From contig NZ_JABTEX010000002.1 of the NCBI RefSeq assembly GCF_015711645.1, forward strand, positions 372,001 to 436,000: a DNA stretch of 64,000 bases, written 5' to 3'. Positions 18,567 to 27,131 of this stretch are shown piece by piece. The notes below the pieces were generated by a model that was not told the DNA's origin, ran no database searches, and worked only from the letters and a program-made list of their open reading frames with translations. The position numbers and the translations under genes are program-made. Numbering within the stretch: position 1 is the first letter of the stretch; each line of letters starts with the position of its first letter. Source of the DNA: Planomonospora sp. ID82291 (GTDB lineage Bacteria; Actinomycetota; Actinomycetes; Streptosporangiales; Streptosporangiaceae).

Positions 18567-19037
18567 GTGAGTGTGCGTGACGCGACCCCCGGCGACATCC
18601 CCGAGCTGGTCCGCCTGCGGGAGATCCTGACCGAACGGATGGCCAGGGACGGGACCTACCCGCTCTCCGAGCACTGGCAGGAGTCCTACGCCGACAGCCT
18701 CGCCGAGCGGATCGGCACCCCCGACACGGCCGTCTACGTGGTGGACGCCCCCGGGGGAGGCCTCGCCTCCTGCGGGATCGGCCTGGTCTTCAACCGCTTC
18801 CCGGGACCGTCCCTCCCCGACGGCCGGTACGGCTACATCCAGGGGATGACCACCGACCCCCGGCACCGGCGCAGGGGACACGGCCGGGCCGTCCTGGGCG
18901 CGCTCCTGGACTGGTACCGGGCGGGCGGCGTCCGGAAGGTGGACCTGCACGCGACCTCGGACGGGGAGCCGCTCTACCGCGAGCTCGGCTTCGTCGAGGA
19001 CGGCTACCCCTCGCTCACCTGGCGGGACCCCTGCTGA
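18567..19037 (+). CDS. GNAT-family N-acetyltransferase
   Basis: 156 residues from GTG at 18567. The acetyl-CoA-binding core is seen in YIQGMTTDPRHRRRGHGRAV (motif A with the R/Q-x-x-G-x-G/A-like RRRGHGRA), followed by LLDWYRAGGVRKVDLHAT and the C-terminal EPLYRELGF motif B typical of GNAT enzymes. It starts 65 bp after the CPBP gene and may be read through from it, although AAGACT 6 nt before the GTG could be its own -10 box. The substrate is unknown. Confidence 0.87.
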   Translation: MSVRDATPGDIPELVRLREILTERMARDGTYPLSEHWQESYADSLAERIGTPDTAVYVVDAPGGGLASCGIGLVFNRFPGPSLPDGRYGYIQGMTTDPRHRRRGHGRAVLGALLDWYRAGGVRKVDLHATSDGEPLYRELGFVEDGYPSLTWRDPC

Positions 19038-19047
19038 CCCGGTTCGC

Positions 19048-19180
19048 CCGGCGGGCGCCTTCCCGGGTCCCTCAGTCTGACCGGCGGGCGCCTTCCCGGT
19101 CCCTCCGGGCAGCCGGGATCCCTCCGGGCGGTGACGACCTCCCCGCTCACGCGCCGGGATCCCTCCGGGCGGTGACGACC
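19048..19180. repeat. Two nested direct repeats at the GNAT/xseA junction
   Basis: A 19-bp repeat (CCGGCGGGCGCCTTCCCGG at 19048 and 19081) is followed by a 28-bp repeat (starting GCCGGGATCCCTCCGGGCGG, at 19112-19139 and 19153-19180). The second copy of the 28-mer is the last coding part of xseA (VTARRDPG); the first lies just past the stop codon. This records small local duplications at the end of xseA, next to the PadR-CPBP-GNAT block. Confidence 0.8.
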
Positions 19181-20364
19181 GTGATCCGGTCGTCGGGGAA
19201 GCGGACCGTCAGCTCGTCGCCTCCGGTCACGTCGGCCGCCCGCCGTACGACGTCGCCGGAGGGGCGCTGCACGATCGCGTAGCCGCGCTCCAGGGTGGCG
19301 GCGGGGGAGAGGGCGACCAGGCGGGCGCGCAGGTGGCCGAGGGAGTCCTGGGCGCGGTCCAGGGAGCCGGTGAGCGCGCGCCGGGTCCGGTCCCGCAGCT
19401 GCTCGGCCTGCTCGGCCCGGCGCTCGATCTCGCGGACCGGGTCGGACAGGGACGGCCGGGAGCGGACCGCCGCCAGCCAGGCCGTCTCGCGGTCCAGCCA
19501 GCCGCCCGCCACCCGGCGGCCCCGGTCGCGGAGCTGGCGCACCAGCGCGAGCTGCTCGCCGACGTCCGGCACGACCTTCTTGGCCGCGTCGGTCGGAGTG
19601 GAGGCCCGCACGTCGGCGACCAGGTCGAGCAGCGGGCCGTCCTGCTCGTGGCCGATCGCGCTGACCACCGGCGTCAGGCACGCGGCCACCGCCCGGACCA
19701 GCGCCTCGTCGGAGAAGGGCAGCAGGTCCTCCATCGACCCGCCGCCCCGGGCGATCACGATGACCTCGACCTCGCCGTCGGCGTCGAGCCGGTGCAGCGC
19801 CTCGGTGACCTCGCCCACGGCGTACGGTCCCTGCACGGCCGCCTGCTCGACCTTGAACCGCACCGCGGGCCAGCGGCGCCGCGCGTTCTCCAGCACGTCG
19901 CGCTCGGCCGCCGAGTCGCGGCCGCAGATCAGCCCGACCGTGCCGGGCAGGAACGGCAGGCGGCGCTTGCGGTCGGCGGCGAAGAGCCCCTCGGCGGCGA
20001 GCACCTGGCGCAGCCGCTCCAGCCGGGCCAGCAGCTCGCCGACGCCGACCGGGCGCATCTCCAGGGCGGTGAACGCGAAGGAGCCCCGGTTGACCCAGAA
20101 GTCGGGCTTCAGATTCATCACGACCCGGGCGCCGTCCACCGGGCGGGGGACGGTCGCCTCGTAGACCCCGCGGGGACAGGTCACCTTGGTGGACACGTTC
20201 GCCACCGGGTCGCGCAGCGTCAGGAACACCGTGCCGCCCCGCGCGGTCAGCTCGGTGATCTGCCCCTCGACCCAGACGGTGCCGAGCCTGCCGATCCAGC
20301 CGCCGACCATCTGCAGGACGGTGCGGACCGGCAGCGGCTGCTCCGGAGTGGTCTTCGACGTCAT
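19147..20364 (-). CDS. xseA: Exodeoxyribonuclease VII large subunit
   Basis: 405 residues. An N-terminal OB fold ([20 protein letters not shown]) is followed by the catalytic region with [37 protein letters not shown] and [17 protein letters not shown], including the conserved GHE motif, and by the long coiled-coil that binds XseB. Full length for the family. It is separated from xseB by genes on the opposite strand. The last codons are partly duplicated downstream of the stop. Confidence 0.95.
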   Translation of the reverse strand: MTSKTTPEQPLPVRTVLQMVGGWIGRLGTVWVEGQITELTARGGTVFLTLRDPVANVSTKVTCPRGVYEATVPRPVDGARVVMNLKPDFWVNRGSFAFTALEMRPVGVGELLARLERLRQVLAAEGLFAADRKRRLPFLPGTVGLICGRDSAAERDVLENARRRWPAVRFKVEQAAVQGPYAVGEVTEALHRLDADGEVEVIVIARGGGSMEDLLPFSDEALVRAVAACLTPVVSAIGHEQDGPLLDLVADVRASTPTDAAKKVVPDVGEQLALVRQLRDRGRRVAGGWLDRETAWLAAVRSRPSLSDPVREIERRAEQAEQLRDRTRRALTGSLDRAQDSLGHLRARLVALSPAATLERGYAIVQRPSGDVVRRAADVTGGDELTVRFPDDRITVVTARRDPGA

Positions 20365-20390
20365 GCCGGAAGCCTAGGGGGCGGAGGCGG

Positions 20391-21473
20391 TCACTCGGCG
20401 GCCTCCAGCTTCGCGAGGCGGTTCTCGTACATCCGCACGACCTCGGGGCGGGCCGTGGTCGCCTGCTCGTAGGCGATCATGATCCTGATCTGCTGGGCGC
20501 TCTTGCCGCGCATGCGGGCGCGGAGCGAGGCGACGGTCAACCCGGAGTAACCGGGCAGCGGCTCGGCGGGCACGTCCTCACCGGCCGTCGCGGGTGCGGC
20601 GGTCCCGGGCTCGGCGGCGGGTGCGACGGTCTTCGCGGTCCGGGCGGCCTTCACGGGGGCGGGACCCGCCGCCTCCTTGCGCACCTTGGCCTTCGCGGCC
20701 TTCGCCCGGGTGGTCGCGGACGCGGCGAGCTCGGGCTCGGCGGGCTTGGTCTTCACGACCTCGACCTCGGCCTCGACCGGGGCGGCGCCGGCGGCGTCGG
20801 GCGTCTCGACCTCCACCTCGACCTCGGCCACCTCGACCTTCACCGCGGGCGGTACGGCGATCACGGGCTCGGGCGCGGGCTCGGCGGCCGTGGGCGCGGG
20901 CGCGAAGACGACCGGCGCGGGCCGGGTCCTGCCGCCATTGGAGCCGGACTCGGGCTCGGTGGGCTCGGAGCCGGACTCGGGCTCGGTGGGCTCGGAGCCG
21001 GACTCGGGCTCGGTGGGCTCGGAGCCGGACTCGGGCTCGGTGGGCTCGGAGCCGGACTCGGGCTCGGTGGGCTCGGAGCCGGCGGGCTCGACGGCCTCCG
21101 GTTCGGTCGGGGAGGTTCCGGTCTGCGCGGGGGCGGCGGTCGCGGTCTCCGTCTCGGGCCCCGTCTCGGGCCCCGTCTCGGGCGCGGGCTTGGGCTTGGC
21201 GGGGGCGAAGATGACCGGCTCGCGACGGGCGGGCCGCTCCTCCGCGGTCCCGGCCGTCCCGGCCTGCTCGCCGGTCCCGGCCGCCTGCTCGGACGCCGCC
21301 GGACGCTCCTGGTCGAGGTCGTCGGCGCCACCGGCCATGCGCTTGATCCTGCCGCGGACCCGGTCGCCGAGCATCAGCGCCTGACCGACGCCGCTCAGAG
21401 TGGTCTGCAGCACGTAGAGGGGGAGTTCCTTCGCCTTCCCGGCGACGTTGCGGAAGAGATCCGGGACTGACAT
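20391..21473 (-). CDS. Repeat-containing protein with amphipathic N-terminus (lipid-droplet-associated-like)
   Basis: 360 residues. The N-terminus (MSVPDLFRNVAGKAKELPLY, then VLQTTLSGVGQALMLGDRVR) is amphipathic with no full transmembrane helix. The middle is low-complexity, with five exact SEPTEPESG units and Val/Glu stretches. The C-terminus (YSGLTVASLRARMRGKSAQQ to MYENRLAKLE) is a compact helical domain. This architecture and the position next to ispH recall actinobacterial proteins annotated as lipid-droplet-associated; I recognise the style only, so that name is tentative. The start at 21473 has AGGAG about 5 nt upstream. Confidence 0.72.
   Translation of the reverse strand: MSVPDLFRNVAGKAKELPLYVLQTTLSGVGQALMLGDRVRGRIKRMAGGADDLDQERPAASEQAAGTGEQAGTAGTAEERPARREPVIFAPAKPKPAPETGPETGPETETATAAPAQTGTSPTEPEAVEPAGSEPTEPESGSEPTEPESGSEPTEPESGSEPTEPESGSEPTEPESGSNGGRTRPAPVVFAPAPTAAEPAPEPVIAVPPAVKVEVAEVEVEVETPDAAGAAPVEAEVEVVKTKPAEPELAASATTRAKAAKAKVRKEAAGPAPVKAARTAKTVAPAAEPGTAAPATAGEDVPAEPLPGYSGLTVASLRARMRGKSAQQIRIMIAYEQATTARPEVVRMYENRLAKLEAAE
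20941..21075. repeat. Five 27-bp tandem repeats (coding VNTR)
   Basis: Period 27 bp, unit beginning GAGCCGGACTCGGGCTCGGT, five consecutive copies inside the gene at 20391-21473. On the minus strand they encode the nine-residue SEPTEPESG unit. The copies are nearly identical at DNA level, so the array is young or kept homogeneous and is a likely site of length variation between strains. Confidence 0.88.
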
Positions 21474-21582
21474 TTCATCTCCTGGAGCACGGTATCGGAC
21501 GGCTGATTGCGGAAAATAAGCGCTTTGTGAGGTCAAGAGGCACGTGAACGGGCCCCATGGATACTCCACGTAGCATAAGAAC

Positions 21583-22551
21583 ATGACTTCAAAGACCCGC
21601 GCGACTCGACGCGTGCTTGTGGCGAAGCCCCGTGGTTACTGCGCGGGGGTTGATCGTGCGGTCCAGGCGGTCGAGAGGGCCCTGGAGCAGTACGGCGCGC
21701 CGATCTACGTGCGCAAGCAGATCGTGCACAACACCCATGTGGTCAAGACGCTCGAGGCGCGCGGGGCCGTCTTCGTCGAGGAGACCGAGGAGGTCCCCGA
21801 GGGGGCCATCGTGGTCTTCTCCGCCCACGGCGTCTCGCCCGCCGTGCACCAGGAGGCCGCCCAGCGCCGTCTGAAGACGATCGACGCCACCTGCCCGCTC
21901 GTCACCAAGGTGCACAACGAGGCCAAGCGCTTCGCCTCCCAGGACTACGACATCCTGCTGATCGGCCACGAGGGCCACGAGGAGGTCGAGGGCACCGCGG
22001 GCGAGGCGCCCGAGCACATCCAGCTCGTGGACGGCCTCGGCTCGGTCGGCTCCGTCCAGGTGAAGGACCCCGACCGGCTGGTGTGGCTCTCCCAGACCAC
22101 GCTCTCGGTGGACGAGACGACCGAGACGGTCACCCGGCTCAAGGAGCGCTTCCCGAACCTGATCGACCCGCCGAGCGACGACATCTGCTACGCCACCCAG
22201 AACCGCCAGGTCGCGGTGAAGGAGATCGCCGCCGAGGCCGAGCTGGTCATCGTCGTCGGCTCGGAGAACTCCTCCAACTCCAAGCGCCTGGTCGAGGTGG
22301 CCCTCGACCACGGCGCCGACGCCTCCTACCTGGTCGACAACGCCTCGTTCATCCGGGACGAGTGGCTGGAGGGCGTCACCACGGTCGGCGTGACCAGCGG
22401 CGCCTCGGTTCCCGAGGAGCTCGTCGCCGAGGTCCTGGCCCGCCTGGCCGGCCACGGCTTCGAGGACGTCGAGGAGGTCGAGTCGGTCGAGGAGAGCGTG
22501 CGCTTCGCCCTCCCGCACGAGCTCCGCAAGGACCTGCGCGCCGGGGTCTGA
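21583..22551 (+). CDS. ispH: 4-hydroxy-3-methylbut-2-enyl diphosphate reductase
   Basis: 322 residues. The three cluster cysteines of IspH/LytB are present in [12 protein letters not shown] (C20), [11 protein letters not shown] and [11 protein letters not shown], together with FSAHGVSP and [11 protein letters not shown]. The enzyme performs the last step of the MEP pathway, making IPP and DMAPP with a [4Fe-4S] cluster. It is divergent from the repeat-containing gene, with 109 bp between the two starts. Length is normal. Confidence 0.96.
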   Translation: MTSKTRATRRVLVAKPRGYCAGVDRAVQAVERALEQYGAPIYVRKQIVHNTHVVKTLEARGAVFVEETEEVPEGAIVVFSAHGVSPAVHQEAAQRRLKTIDATCPLVTKVHNEAKRFASQDYDILLIGHEGHEEVEGTAGEAPEHIQLVDGLGSVGSVQVKDPDRLVWLSQTTLSVDETTETVTRLKERFPNLIDPPSDDICYATQNRQVAVKEIAAEAELVIVVGSENSSNSKRLVEVALDHGADASYLVDNASFIRDEWLEGVTTVGVTSGASVPEELVAEVLARLAGHGFEDVEEVESVEESVRFALPHELRKDLRAGV

Positions 22552-22664
22552 GCCGGACGGGCCCGGGTCCCGCGAGCCTTCGGTCCCGGCACGTCCGGAA
22601 GGGCGCCGGAGTCCGGGGAGCAGGAGACCCGCAGGGGCCGGTCCGCGGATCCTCCCGCGGGGGG

Positions 22665-23201
22665 CTACTGCCCCTCGCGGGGCGAGCCGTACATCCTGGG
22701 CTCGAAGTAGCCCTCGGGCTCGGGAGCGAACCCGGCCGCCGCTCCGGCGGCCCCGCCCGCGCGCGGCCGGGGGACGGCGGGCCCGGAGGCGCGCAGTTCG
22801 TCGCGCAGGTCGCGGACGCAGCGGGTCAGTCCGCGCCGCCAGGCGATGAGCAGCACCAGCGCCGATCCGGCGAAGAGCCAGGGGGCGCCCCGGGACAGCG
22901 AGCTGTAGATCCCCAGCCCGAAGGCCGCCGCCGGCGAGGGCGCGGCCAGGGACCGCACCGCCTCGGCGAGCAGCACGGCGGCGAAGAAGACCAGGGGCGG
23001 GGAGACCACGAGCGAGAGCAGGTCGCGCGGGTTGACCAGGGAGACGGCGGCGACGCAGCCGCCCACGAACGCCAGGCCGACGACCGCCGGCAGTCCGAGC
23101 ACCGTGTTCAGCACGCTGCCCAGCAGCGTGAACACCAGCACGGACGCCACCGCGCCCCGTGCGGTCAGCCGGATGCCGGATGCCGGGTCCCGTCCACTCA
23201 T
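22665..23201 (-). CDS. DUF6542-like four-helix membrane protein
   Basis: 178 residues with four predicted transmembrane segments (starting near residues 18, 40, 65 and 105) and a Pro/Ala/Gly-rich cytoplasmic C-terminus after RRGLTRCVRDLRDEL. The pattern LTARGAVASVLVFTLLG followed by NPRDLLSLVVSPPLVFF matches DUF6542, found beside ispH, rmuC and ychF in Streptomyces-like genomes. Function unknown. Confidence 0.75.
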   Translation of the reverse strand: MSGRDPASGIRLTARGAVASVLVFTLLGSVLNTVLGLPAVVGLAFVGGCVAAVSLVNPRDLLSLVVSPPLVFFAAVLLAEAVRSLAAPSPAAAFGLGIYSSLSRGAPWLFAGSALVLLIAWRRGLTRCVRDLRDELRASGPAVPRPRAGGAAGAAAGFAPEPEGYFEPRMYGSPREGQ

Positions 23202-23282
23202 GCGATCACCTCACCCGTCCCCCCTCGCGCTGCTCCTGCACGTCTCCAGTGTGGGGCACCCCCCGGTTTCAGGAAACGGCTT

Positions 23283-24596
23283 TCAAAGCAGGTCGTTGGC
23301 CAACTTACCGTTCAGGTGCGGGACGGGGGACGCGCTTGGCGTCTCTTCTTCCAGCAGTTCGGGCGAGGCCAGCGTGCGCGGCAGGTCCTCGACCATCTGC
23401 GGCCGGTCGAGGTCGGCGTCGACCAGCCCCAGGTCGTTCAGCTTGCGCGCGCTCACCAGGACCCGGGTCTCCAGGGAGCCCACGGTCCGGTTGTAGGACT
23501 CCACGGCCCGGCCCAGCGAGCGGCCCAGCGTGTCCAGGTTCCGCCCCATGCTGCCCAGCCGCTCGTAGAGCTCCTTGCCGAGTTCGAAGACCGCGCGCGC
23601 GTTCTCGCTGAGCGCGGCCTGCTGCCAGGCGTACTGCGCGGTGCGCAGCATGGTGACCAGCGTGGTGGGGGTGGCGATGTGGACCCGCTTGCGCATGGCG
23701 TACTCCAGCAGGCCGGGATCGCGCTCCAGCGCGGGGGCCAGGAACGCCTCTCCGGGGATGAAGAGCACCATGAACTCCGGCGCGGGGCTGAACGCCTGCC
23801 AGTAGGCCTTGGCGGACAGCCGGTCCACGTGGTCGCGCACGTGCCGGGCGTGGGCGTCGAGCCGGGCGGAGCGCCGGTCGGGGTCACCGGTCTCCGCGGC
23901 CTCCAGATAGGCGGCCAGGGAGACCTTCGCGTCGACGACGATGTTCTTGCCGCCGGCCAGCCGTACCACCATGTCGGGCCGGAGGGCGCCGTCGGCGGTG
24001 GCCACGTTCGCCTGCTCCTCGAAGTCGCAGAACCGCTGCATGCCGGCGATCTCGGCGACCCTGCGCAGCTGCAGCTCCCCCCACCGGCCGCCGGCCTCGG
24101 GCCGCTGCAGGGCGCGCACCAGGGCGTTCGTCTGGTCGCGGAGGCGGTCGTTGCTCTCTCTGACGATCTCGATGTGCCGGGCCAGCTCCGCGTGGGCGGC
24201 CCGCTGGCCCGACTGGGTGTCGCGCAGCTGCGCCTCGACGCGGGCCAGGGTGTCCTTCAGGGGTTCGATCAGGTGCTCGACCGCCTGCTTGCGCTGCTCC
24301 AGCTCTCCCGCGGCCTCGGCGCGGCCGGCGGCCATCCGGGTCTCGGCCAGCTCAAGGAAGCGCAGGTTGTTGACGTCGAGCGCGCGGGCCGACAGGGCCT
24401 GGAAGCGCTCGGCGAGCTGCTCCTCGACGTAGGCGACCTTCTCCTCGGCGGCCCGCGCCCGGGCCTCGGCGTCCGCCAGGCGGGCGACGGCGTCGGCGGT
24501 CGCGGCCGAGGCCCGGGCCCGGCCCAGCAGGAAGCCGATCGCGAGCCCCGCCGCGAGTCCCACGGCGAGCTGGAAGGCGAGTGCCATGACGTTCAT
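23283..24596 (-). CDS. rmuC: DNA recombination protein RmuC
   Basis: 437 residues. An N-terminal membrane helix (ALAFQLAVGLAAGLAIGFLL) leads into a long coiled-coil (about 30-165, rich in Ala, Arg and Glu) and the RmuC nuclease-like domain with GRWGELQLRRVAEIAGM, RPDMVVRLAGGKNIVVDAKV and MVLFIPGEAFLAPAL. RmuC limits inversions between short inverted repeats. The start at 24596 gives MNVMALAFQ; an ATG two codons downstream is an alternative. Divergent from the gene at 24731. Confidence 0.94.
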   Translation of the reverse strand: MNVMALAFQLAVGLAAGLAIGFLLGRARASAATADAVARLADAEARARAAEEKVAYVEEQLAERFQALSARALDVNNLRFLELAETRMAAGRAEAAGELEQRKQAVEHLIEPLKDTLARVEAQLRDTQSGQRAAHAELARHIEIVRESNDRLRDQTNALVRALQRPEAGGRWGELQLRRVAEIAGMQRFCDFEEQANVATADGALRPDMVVRLAGGKNIVVDAKVSLAAYLEAAETGDPDRRSARLDAHARHVRDHVDRLSAKAYWQAFSPAPEFMVLFIPGEAFLAPALERDPGLLEYAMRKRVHIATPTTLVTMLRTAQYAWQQAALSENARAVFELGKELYERLGSMGRNLDTLGRSLGRAVESYNRTVGSLETRVLVSARKLNDLGLVDADLDRPQMVEDLPRTLASPELLEEETPSASPVPHLNGKLANDLL

Positions 24597-24730
24597 GTCC
24601 GCAGATGATCCCAGGTCCGGCGGCCGGGGCCGGGCCGACACGCCTAGCGGACCGGCCGGGCCGTTCCGCTTGTGCACACGTCCTCCATCACTCAAAGTTT
24701 CATTGTGAACACGTAAAGTAGGGGGAATTC

Positions 24731-25582
24731 GTGGGGACACGGGGCTTACGTCTGAGAATGGCGCCGGTGCTGGGGGGTGCGCTCGTCATCGTCGCCACCG
24801 CCGGTGCCGCCGCGATCGGGCTCATCGCCGGCCAGGGGGGCGCGGTGCCGGACACCGCGGCGGCGGGCGTCGGCGGGGAGTCCCCGGCCGTGCTCGCCTG
24901 GGGCCGGGGGGCCTGCGTCGACCGGCGGGGCGCCAGGTTCGACCTGGTGCCCTGCGCGGCGGCCGACGGCACGGTCATCTCCGTGGTCGGCGTCCGCGCG
25001 TCCGAGTGCCCCGCCGAGACGGACGAGCTGGTCGTGATCTCCGGTGCGCCGGCCGCGCCGGGCCGGGCGGGGGCGGCCGGGGAGGTGGCCCCGCAGAGCC
25101 TGCGGACGGGCCGTACGGCGTGCGTGCGCGACCTGCGGGGGCCGCGCGCCGGAGAGCCGGGCCGGGGCGGCGGGGTGCTGCGCGCGGGTGACTGCCTGGC
25201 GCTGCGCGGCGGGGAGCTGCCGTGCTCGGCGCGGGGCTGGTACGGCAGGGTGCTGGCGGTGGTCGGCGCGGAGGAGACGTGCCCGGACGGCGCGCTCGAC
25301 GCGCTCGCCGTCGGCGGCAGGGAGGTCGCCTGCCTGGGTGAGGGGGGCGGGGTGCTCGCCGTGGGCGACTGCGTGGTGCGGCCCCGGGAGCGGCTGGTCA
25401 GCCGCCTGGCACTCACCAGGGCGCCGTGCGGCTCTTCGCGCGCCTGGGCCCGGGTGACGGCCCGGGCCGGCTCCACCGACGGCTGCCCGGCCGGTTCGGA
25501 CCGCTATCTGCGGGTGCGCGGGCCGGGGATTCCCCGTCCTGTGACCTGCCTGCGGCGAGTGGCACTGCACGGCTCCCCGTAG
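24731..25582 (+). CDS. Membrane-anchored protein with three LppU/SCO3897-like Cys repeats
   Basis: 283 residues from GTG. One N-terminal helix (APVLGGALVIVATAGAAAIG) tethers an extracytoplasmic region built from three similar units: GRGACVDRRG..LVPCAA..SECP, AGDCLALRGG..LPCSA..ETCP and VGDCVVRPR..APCGS..DGCP. Each has the order Cys, Pro-Cys and Cys-Pro at similar spacing, suggesting one disulfide-containing fold repeated three times. The single unit resembles extracellular proteins of the LppU/SCO3897 type. Function unknown. It lies 11 bp upstream of ychF, which has its own leaderless promoter. Confidence 0.7.
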   Translation: MGTRGLRLRMAPVLGGALVIVATAGAAAIGLIAGQGGAVPDTAAAGVGGESPAVLAWGRGACVDRRGARFDLVPCAAADGTVISVVGVRASECPAETDELVVISGAPAAPGRAGAAGEVAPQSLRTGRTACVRDLRGPRAGEPGRGGGVLRAGDCLALRGGELPCSARGWYGRVLAVVGAEETCPDGALDALAVGGREVACLGEGGGVLAVGDCVVRPRERLVSRLALTRAPCGSSRAWARVTARAGSTDGCPAGSDRYLRVRGPGIPRPVTCLRRVALHGSP

Positions 25583-25593
25583 ACTCGGGTCGC

Positions 25594-26682
25594 GTGAGCC
25601 TGAGCATCGGCATCGTCGGACTGCCCAACGTCGGCAAGTCCACGCTTTTCAACGCGCTGACCAAGACCGCCAACGCCCTGGCGGCGAACTACCCGTTCGC
25701 CACCATCGAGCCCAACGTGGGCATCGTCGGCGTGCCCGACCCGCGTCTGGAGAAGCTGGCCGAGATCTTCGGCTCCGCCCGGATCCTGCCCGCGAAGGTC
25801 GAGTTCGTCGACATCGCCGGTCTGGTCAAAGGCGCCTCCGAAGGACAGGGCCGGGGTAACCAGTTCCTCGCCAACATCCGGGAGACCGACGCGATCTGCC
25901 AGGTCATCCGGGTCTTCAGCGACCCGGACGTGACCCACGTGGACGGCGCGATCGCCCCCGAGCGCGACATCGAGACCATCAACACCGAGCTGATCCTGGC
26001 CGACCTGCAGACGCTGGAGAAGGCGGTCCCGCGTCTGCAGAAGGAGTCCAGGACCAACAAGGACCGCAGGGCGGCGCTGGAGGCGGCCGAGGCCGCGGTC
26101 AAGCTCCTGGACGGGGGCACGACGCTGTACGCCGGGGCCAAGGGCGCCGGGATCGACCCGGCGGACCTGCGGGACCTGCACCTGCTGACCGCCAAGCCGT
26201 TCCTGTACGTCTTCAACCTCGACGCCGACGAACTGGTCGACACCGAGCTGCGGGACCGGCTGTCGGCGCTCGTCGCGCCGGCCGAGGCCGTCTTCCTGGA
26301 CGCCAAGATCGAGTCCGAGCTGGTCGAGCTCTCCGACGAGGAGGCGCTGGAGCTGCTCCAGTCCGTCGGCCAGGAGGAGTCGGGTCTGGCGCAGCTCGCC
26401 CGGGTCGGCTTCGCGACCCTGGGCCTGCAGACCTACCTGACGGCGGGGCCCAAGGAGACGCGGGCCTGGACGATCCCCAAGGGCGCGACCGCCCCCGAGG
26501 CGGCCGGCGTCATCCACACGGACTTCCAGCGCGGCTTCATCAAGGCGGAGGTCGTCTCCTTCGACGACCTGGTGGAGACCGGCTCCATCGCCGCGGCGCG
26601 GCAGGCGGGCAAGGCCCGGATCGAGGGCAAGGACTACGTGATGCGCGACGGCGACGTCGTGGAGTTCCGCTTCAACGTCTGA
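25594..26682 (+). CDS. ychF: Redox-regulated ATPase/GTPase YchF
   Basis: 362 residues from GTG; TAGACT lies 8 nt upstream. G1 motif GLPNVGKST, TKTANALAANYPFATIEPNV, G3 DIAGLVKGASEGQGRGN, and the C-terminal TGS domain (FFTAG-equivalent TAGPKETRAWTI, ending KDYVMRDGDVVEFRFNV). YchF/OLA1 proteins hydrolyse ATP and associate with ribosomes. Normal length. A strong terminator follows at 26761. Confidence 0.96.
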   Translation: MSLSIGIVGLPNVGKSTLFNALTKTANALAANYPFATIEPNVGIVGVPDPRLEKLAEIFGSARILPAKVEFVDIAGLVKGASEGQGRGNQFLANIRETDAICQVIRVFSDPDVTHVDGAIAPERDIETINTELILADLQTLEKAVPRLQKESRTNKDRRAALEAAEAAVKLLDGGTTLYAGAKGAGIDPADLRDLHLLTAKPFLYVFNLDADELVDTELRDRLSALVAPAEAVFLDAKIESELVELSDEEALELLQSVGQEESGLAQLARVGFATLGLQTYLTAGPKETRAWTIPKGATAPEAAGVIHTDFQRGFIKAEVVSFDDLVETGSIAAARQAGKARIEGKDYVMRDGDVVEFRFNV

Positions 26683-27131
26683 AGCGTCCGGCCGGAGGCT
26701 CCTCCCGCCCTCCTCCGGGAGCGCGGACCCGCACGGGGCGGGCATAGACGGGCACGGGGCGGGCACGGGGCGGGCACGGTCCGGCGGGATCGTGCCCGCC
26801 CCGTGCCCTGTCACGCTCCGTGAAGACGGATCCGGCAAATACGCAGGTCGGGACAGTGGGCACGCTTTTTGGATAGCAATGGGTGGCGTTTGGGTAACCG
26901 ATAGGGGCGCTGGCCAGGAGGAATGCGCTTTGTCCGCCATGCCGGTAGGAGACGGGGAGCCCGGACGGTTCCAGACCCGGTTTGCTCAGTCCATACGATG
27001 ACTGCAGCATGGGCGTGGTTTTCCTGGAAGAATCGGCGAGGCAGTTAAGGCAGACGCTTCACCATGGCTAACGGGGTCAGGAGCAGTACGACACCGCGCC
27101 GGCCGGGGGGATCGGCGCGAGCGGAGGCGTG
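26683..27131. other. 449-bp intergenic region upstream of the T4SS-like cluster
   Basis: The first 130 bp hold short GGCGGGCACGG repeats and the ychF terminator. The remainder (26820-27131) is less GC-rich than its surroundings (for example CACGCTTTTTGGATAGCAAT near 26860 and GTTTGGGTAACCGATAGGGG near 26888) and is the only place for the promoter of the downstream cluster. An AGGAGG near 26916 sits too close to an ATG at 26923 to make a convincing gene. No RNA gene is recognised. Confidence 0.55.
26761..26808 (+). terminator. Strong terminator hairpin after ychF
   Basis: GGGCACGGGGCGGGCACG (26761-26778) pairs perfectly over 18 bp with 26791-26808 around a 12-nt loop, 78 bp after the ychF stop. 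A partial extra copy of the left arm just upstream (26750 region) suggests duplication. It insulates the downstream secretion cluster from ychF transcription. Confidence 0.8.

Noticed and set aside
26923-27050. Small ORF beginning ATGCGCTTTGTCCGC behind AGGAGG in the region before the TcpC-like gene.
   Set aside because: The Shine-Dalgarno-like sequence is only about 1 nt from the ATG, and the peptide has no recognisable pattern.
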